This document shows positions 61,260 through 64,000 of a DNA stretch of 64,000 bases, piece after piece; positions within the stretch are counted from its first letter, which is position 1; each line of letters starts with the position of its first letter. Location of the stretch: positions 372,001-436,000 of the forward strand of contig CALKUK010000014.1 in the NCBI GenBank assembly GCA_937996655.1, given 5' to 3'. The notes below the pieces were generated by a model. That model was not told the origin of the DNA. It searched no databases and was given only the letters and a program-made list of their open reading frames with translations. Source of the DNA: an uncultured Sphingomonadaceae bacterium (GTDB lineage Bacteria > Pseudomonadota > Alphaproteobacteria > Sphingomonadales > Sphingomonadaceae). A program made the translations under genes and the position numbers.

Positions 61260-62528
61260 TTACCCTCCCATAAAGCCGAACAGATGCCCTGCGACCTTGC
61301 GCATCTGGATCTGTTCTGACCCTTCGGTGATGCGATAGCGGCGGTGGTGACGATAGATATGTTCAAACTGTTTGTGGCGGGAATAGCCGATGCCGCCATG
61401 CACCTGCATCGCAAAGTCTGCGGCTTCACAGCACAGGCGGTTTGCGCGGTAGTTGCACATGGAGACCTTGTCCGACAGGCGCACGGCGACTTCAGGCTTG
61501 GTCATCGTGTCCATTTCCGCCGCCGTCTTCCAGATCAGCAGGCGGAGCATTTCAGTTTCGGTCTGGAGCTCTACCAGCGGGAATTGGATCGCCTGATTGA
61601 CAGCCAAGGGCTTGCCAAAGGGCTTGCGTTCGCGGGCATATTTCACTGATTCATCGATGCAATATTGCGCCGCGCCCAGCGAGGACGCAGCCTGACGGAT
61701 GCGATTTTCATGGACGAAGTGCTGCGCGACGGCGAGGCCTGCGTCGAGTTCTCCTAGGATGGCCGTTTCCGGCACCCAGACATTGTCATAGCTGCACTTG
61801 GGGTGGTCGGTCGGCATGTTGAACGTCCACATATATTCGCCAACCTTGAAGCCCGGCGCATCGGTGGGGACAACAAAGCAGGTGATGCCGCGCGCCTTTC
61901 CGTCTTCGCCATTGGTGCGGGCAAAGGTCATGACGTGCGTTGCAACGTGCAGGCCTGTGGTCCACATCTTGTTGCCGTCGATCCGATATCCGGCCACTCC
62001 GTCGCGGACTTCGGGTACCGCACGTGTGTCCATATGGGTGGCATCAGAGCCGTGATGTTCTTCGGTCAGGCCAAAGGACCACCGCATTTTGCCGGCGAGC
62101 ATCTGCGGGATGAAGTCCCGCTTTTGCTGCTCGGTGCCAAAGTCCCGCAGCATCAGCACCTGAACAAGGTTGCCGACGATAGAGCTTTCATTCTGAAGAT
62201 CATTGTGCAGACCAAGGCCCTTCGCTGCCAGATGATGGCGGATGACGGCCATGGCGAGGTTTGAGCCGTTCTTGCCTCCAAACTCCTCGGGGATGGCAAA
62301 GCGGTAATGCCCGGCGGCATCGGCAACGCGGTGCATTTCGCGCAGCAGCTCTTCCCATTCATGACGGGGCAGCCCGTCATTGTCCCAATCGGTGCGGGCG
62401 TGCTCGCGGCGATGATCGAAGAAGCGTTCATTGTCGTCACGCGCCTGAATCGGTTTGATCTCACGCTCGATAAAAGCGTCGAGTTCGCCGAGATAGTCGG
62501 TGATGTCCTTTGGAATTTCAAAAAGCAT
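61260..62528 (-). CDS. Acyl-CoA dehydrogenase family protein (ACAD10/11-like)
   Basis: This 422-residue flavoenzyme has the acyl-CoA dehydrogenase fold: the WSFGLTEEHHGSDATHMDTRA FAD-binding region near residue 130, the RKPFGKPLAVNQAIQFPL middle helix, and the VHGGIGYSRHKQFEHIYRHHRRYRITEGSEQIQ end region. Its pairing with a phosphotransferase-type kinase gene directly upstream (33 bp) matches ACAD10/11 and the LvaA-LvaC pair of 4-hydroxyacyl-CoA degradation. The reaction is therefore inferred to be elimination from a phosphorylated 4-hydroxyacyl-CoA rather than ordinary beta-oxidation. Confidence 0.9.
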   Translation of the reverse strand: MLFEIPKDITDYLGELDAFIEREIKPIQARDDNERFFDHRREHARTDWDNDGLPRHEWEELLREMHRVADAAGHYRFAIPEEFGGKNGSNLAMAVIRHHLAAKGLGLHNDLQNESSIVGNLVQVLMLRDFGTEQQKRDFIPQMLAGKMRWSFGLTEEHHGSDATHMDTRAVPEVRDGVAGYRIDGNKMWTTGLHVATHVMTFARTNGEDGKARGITCFVVPTDAPGFKVGEYMWTFNMPTDHPKCSYDNVWVPETAILGELDAGLAVAQHFVHENRIRQAASSLGAAQYCIDESVKYARERKPFGKPLAVNQAIQFPLVELQTETEMLRLLIWKTAAEMDTMTKPEVAVRLSDKVSMCNYRANRLCCEAADFAMQVHGGIGYSRHKQFEHIYRHHRRYRITEGSEQIQMRKVAGHLFGFMGG

Positions 62529-62561
62529 GGTCGTTCCTCTCCGATGTTCTTTTAAATGTTT

Positions 62562-63893
62562 TCACGCTGTCCATTTTTGGCGCGCTGCATTGAGCGCGGC
62601 ATATTTGGGCACGTCATTGGATAATTTGGCGAGCGCAGTCTTGCGCAGGCGGGCGAGCAGACCGGGCGTCGCCAAGGATTGCGTCCCCGCCAATAGCGCA
62701 TCCGACAAGGCCTTGTCATAAGGTTCGACAGGGTTCTCTTGCTCACGGATCAACATGCCGAGCGCATTCATGGCGACAGCGGCCATGAACTTGTCGCGGC
62801 CTTCGCTCTTGGCCTTCACGTCCGTGTCGATCCATTCGCGCAGCGCTTCGAGCAATTCGACTGATGAGGGTTCTCCTGCACGGCGAACGGGTGGCGGGGT
62901 GTCCAGCGTGACGGCGGATTGTTCGGCCTCGGGCGCGTCTTCTTCCAGCAACAGTAGGAGATCGAGTTCATTCTCGCTCGTCCGCCGTCCGATGACAGCG
63001 CGTTCCAGACTGCGGTCCACGCCGCCCCGCCAGATGTCGCCCATCTGCATGCAGCCAAGCGCCCACCAGAGTGTGCGATAGACGAGCCAGAAGCGGAAGC
63101 GGGCACGATCGACAGCGACGCCGCGCTCGGCTTCATAAGCCGCGAAATAGGTGTCGAGATCAGCACAACCAAAGGCGGGCTTGTCGATATGGCCAAAGCG
63201 CCAGACCGTCATACAGCCATAGGCCAAGTCTTCATGCGGGTCGCCCCAATGGGCCAGTTCCCAATCGAGCACGGCCGCCAAACCGTCGGCGGACACCATG
63301 ATATTGCCCATGCGCAAATCGCCATGGACAAGGCGCGGCTCCGACGGTGCGGGCAGATTGTCCTCACACCATTTGATGGCGAGCGCGATGATGGGCCGGT
63401 CCCCACCATAGGCCCCGAAACGTGTTTTCAGGTCGGCAAGGGCTGCTGCTGTATCCATGAGCGGCAGAGCGATGTCCGGGCGTGGCGCAATGGCATGGAT
63501 CCGGGCCAGTTCGCGGGCGAGATCATGGATGAGGCGCGCAGGCGGCGCGGCGAGGATCTTGGCGGGGTTCACTTCCGCTTCGACCCGCTTCATCACATAG
63601 CCGGTGCCAAGATCGTCATCGGCATGAAGCTCCCCCACCACTTCGGGGGCGAGGACACCGCCCGTGCGGGCGGCTCGGACAAGGGCGGCCTCCACATCAT
63701 GGCCGAAGGGACGGCCTTCCATCATTTCTGCAGACGGCGCACGGCGGAGAACATAGCCCGCACCGCCCCAGTCAAACGACCAGCTTTCCATATTGGCTCC
63801 GCCCGACAGGCGGCCCAGATTGGACAGATGCAGCGATGCGCCCCCCGCCATGCGGGCAAGCGCCTTGGCGAGGCGATTTGGGTCGAGACTCAT
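62562..63893 (-). CDS. Phosphotransferase-family (APH-like) kinase
   Basis: This 443-residue protein has an aminoglycoside-phosphotransferase-like kinase fold: a Gly-rich start (LSNLGRLSGGANMESWSFDW), the Brenner motif LVHGDLRMGNIMV near residue 195 with catalytic Asp, and the DWELAHWGDPHEDLAYG metal-binding Asp. An extra C-terminal domain of about 130 residues follows. The ATG at 63893 has a GAGGAAAAAGGC site. It is coupled to the upstream gene by an ATGA overlap, and to the ACAD gene downstream. Confidence 0.9.
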   Translation of the reverse strand: MSLDPNRLAKALARMAGGASLHLSNLGRLSGGANMESWSFDWGGAGYVLRRAPSAEMMEGRPFGHDVEAALVRAARTGGVLAPEVVGELHADDDLGTGYVMKRVEAEVNPAKILAAPPARLIHDLARELARIHAIAPRPDIALPLMDTAAALADLKTRFGAYGGDRPIIALAIKWCEDNLPAPSEPRLVHGDLRMGNIMVSADGLAAVLDWELAHWGDPHEDLAYGCMTVWRFGHIDKPAFGCADLDTYFAAYEAERGVAVDRARFRFWLVYRTLWWALGCMQMGDIWRGGVDRSLERAVIGRRTSENELDLLLLLEEDAPEAEQSAVTLDTPPPVRRAGEPSSVELLEALREWIDTDVKAKSEGRDKFMAAVAMNALGMLIREQENPVEPYDKALSDALLAGTQSLATPGLLARLRKTALAKLSNDVPKYAALNAARQKWTA

Positions 63894-64000
63894 GCCTTTT
63901 TCCTCTTGGGAGTGCGGTTGCCCCAATAGGCAAACGTCTCCGCCTGAATGCTGTTCAGAAACGCGCGGGCCGCGGTGCCGGTCCATTCCCCCTGATAGTC
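63890..64000 (-). CDS. C-terminal fragment of an upstream gene, coupled to the kinase gene
   Basis: The last 36 codons of a gene running in from beyond the window are visible: a short helical end with ARAFLNSIQAETFAYWG and a basic tail (RTPKRKKA). The stop overlaps the kinase start by 4 bp (ATGA), so it belongs to the same operon. The fragment is too short to name the protein. Confidence 0.7.
   Translation of the reverse strand, partial: DYQGEWTGTAARAFLNSIQAETFAYWGNRTPKRKKA

Overview
The window is a GC-rich, gene-dense stretch of an alphaproteobacterial chromosome, most likely from a sphingomonad (order Sphingomonadales). The evidence is: a direct-repeat LexA box (GTTC-N7-GTTC) in front of an imuA-imuB-dnaE2 cassette; a MucR/Ros regulator; a Fur protein without the structural CxxC zinc site; CobS, J-domain and BolA genes near each other; two TonB-dependent receptors with IVTA plugs; and three kinds of small palindromic dispersed repeat. 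No rRNA, tRNA, CRISPR array, prophage or insertion sequence was seen.

Layout. 0-9.2 kb, mostly plus strand: end of a serine hydrolase, trmD-rplS with a terminator, asd, small enzymes, a secreted M2 (ACE-like) metallopeptidase, then a Nudix/DUF47/PiT phosphate module in which the Nudix frame runs without a stop into DUF47. 9.2-28.6 kb, mostly minus strand: SDR, AMP nucleosidase, peroxiredoxin, nuclease, then a long housekeeping run read right to left (fabH-like, nifU, nitroreductase, tsaB, rimI, mucR, fur, plsC, miaB, phoH, ybeY, corC, lnt, metK, trmB). This run is interrupted between corC and lnt by about 3.2 kb of accessory genes. 28.8-36.5 kb, plus strand: bifunctional rel, a TPR-sulfotransferase, a TonB receptor and an APC permease. 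36.5-42.6 kb, minus strand: repeats, a 43-residue membrane protein gene, and the SOS mutagenesis cassette. 42.7-48.2 kb: galU, a CHASE4-GGDEF-EAL protein, and the hisG-hisD-nusB operon. 48.2-57.2 kb: DUF2332, a tightly coupled pirin/hydrolase/LtrA operon, bolA, an unknown gene coupled to a J-domain gene, a second TonB receptor, VOC and DUF1428 genes. 57.3-64 kb: cobS, leuC, two unknown genes, and a phosphotransferase/acyl-CoA dehydrogenase pair.

How the genes work together. The long minus-strand run combines tRNA modification (TsaB, MiaB, TrmB), ribosome maturation (YbeY, PhoH), envelope lipid and lipoprotein synthesis (PlsC, Lnt), SAM synthesis and metal regulation. A 16-bp palindrome between lnt and metK gives metK its own likely operator. 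The ImuA/ImuB/DnaE2 genes overlap and sit behind a LexA box that ends at the imuA start codon. The Nudix/DUF47/PiT genes look like one phosphate-handling unit. The most unusual points are the stopless Nudix-to-DUF47 frame with an internal ribosome site, the LexA box abutting ATG, two 67-bp copies of a paired-palindrome repeat in opposite orientation, the 43-residue GTG-started protein, and an interrupted bolA/J-domain/cobS neighbourhood without cobT.
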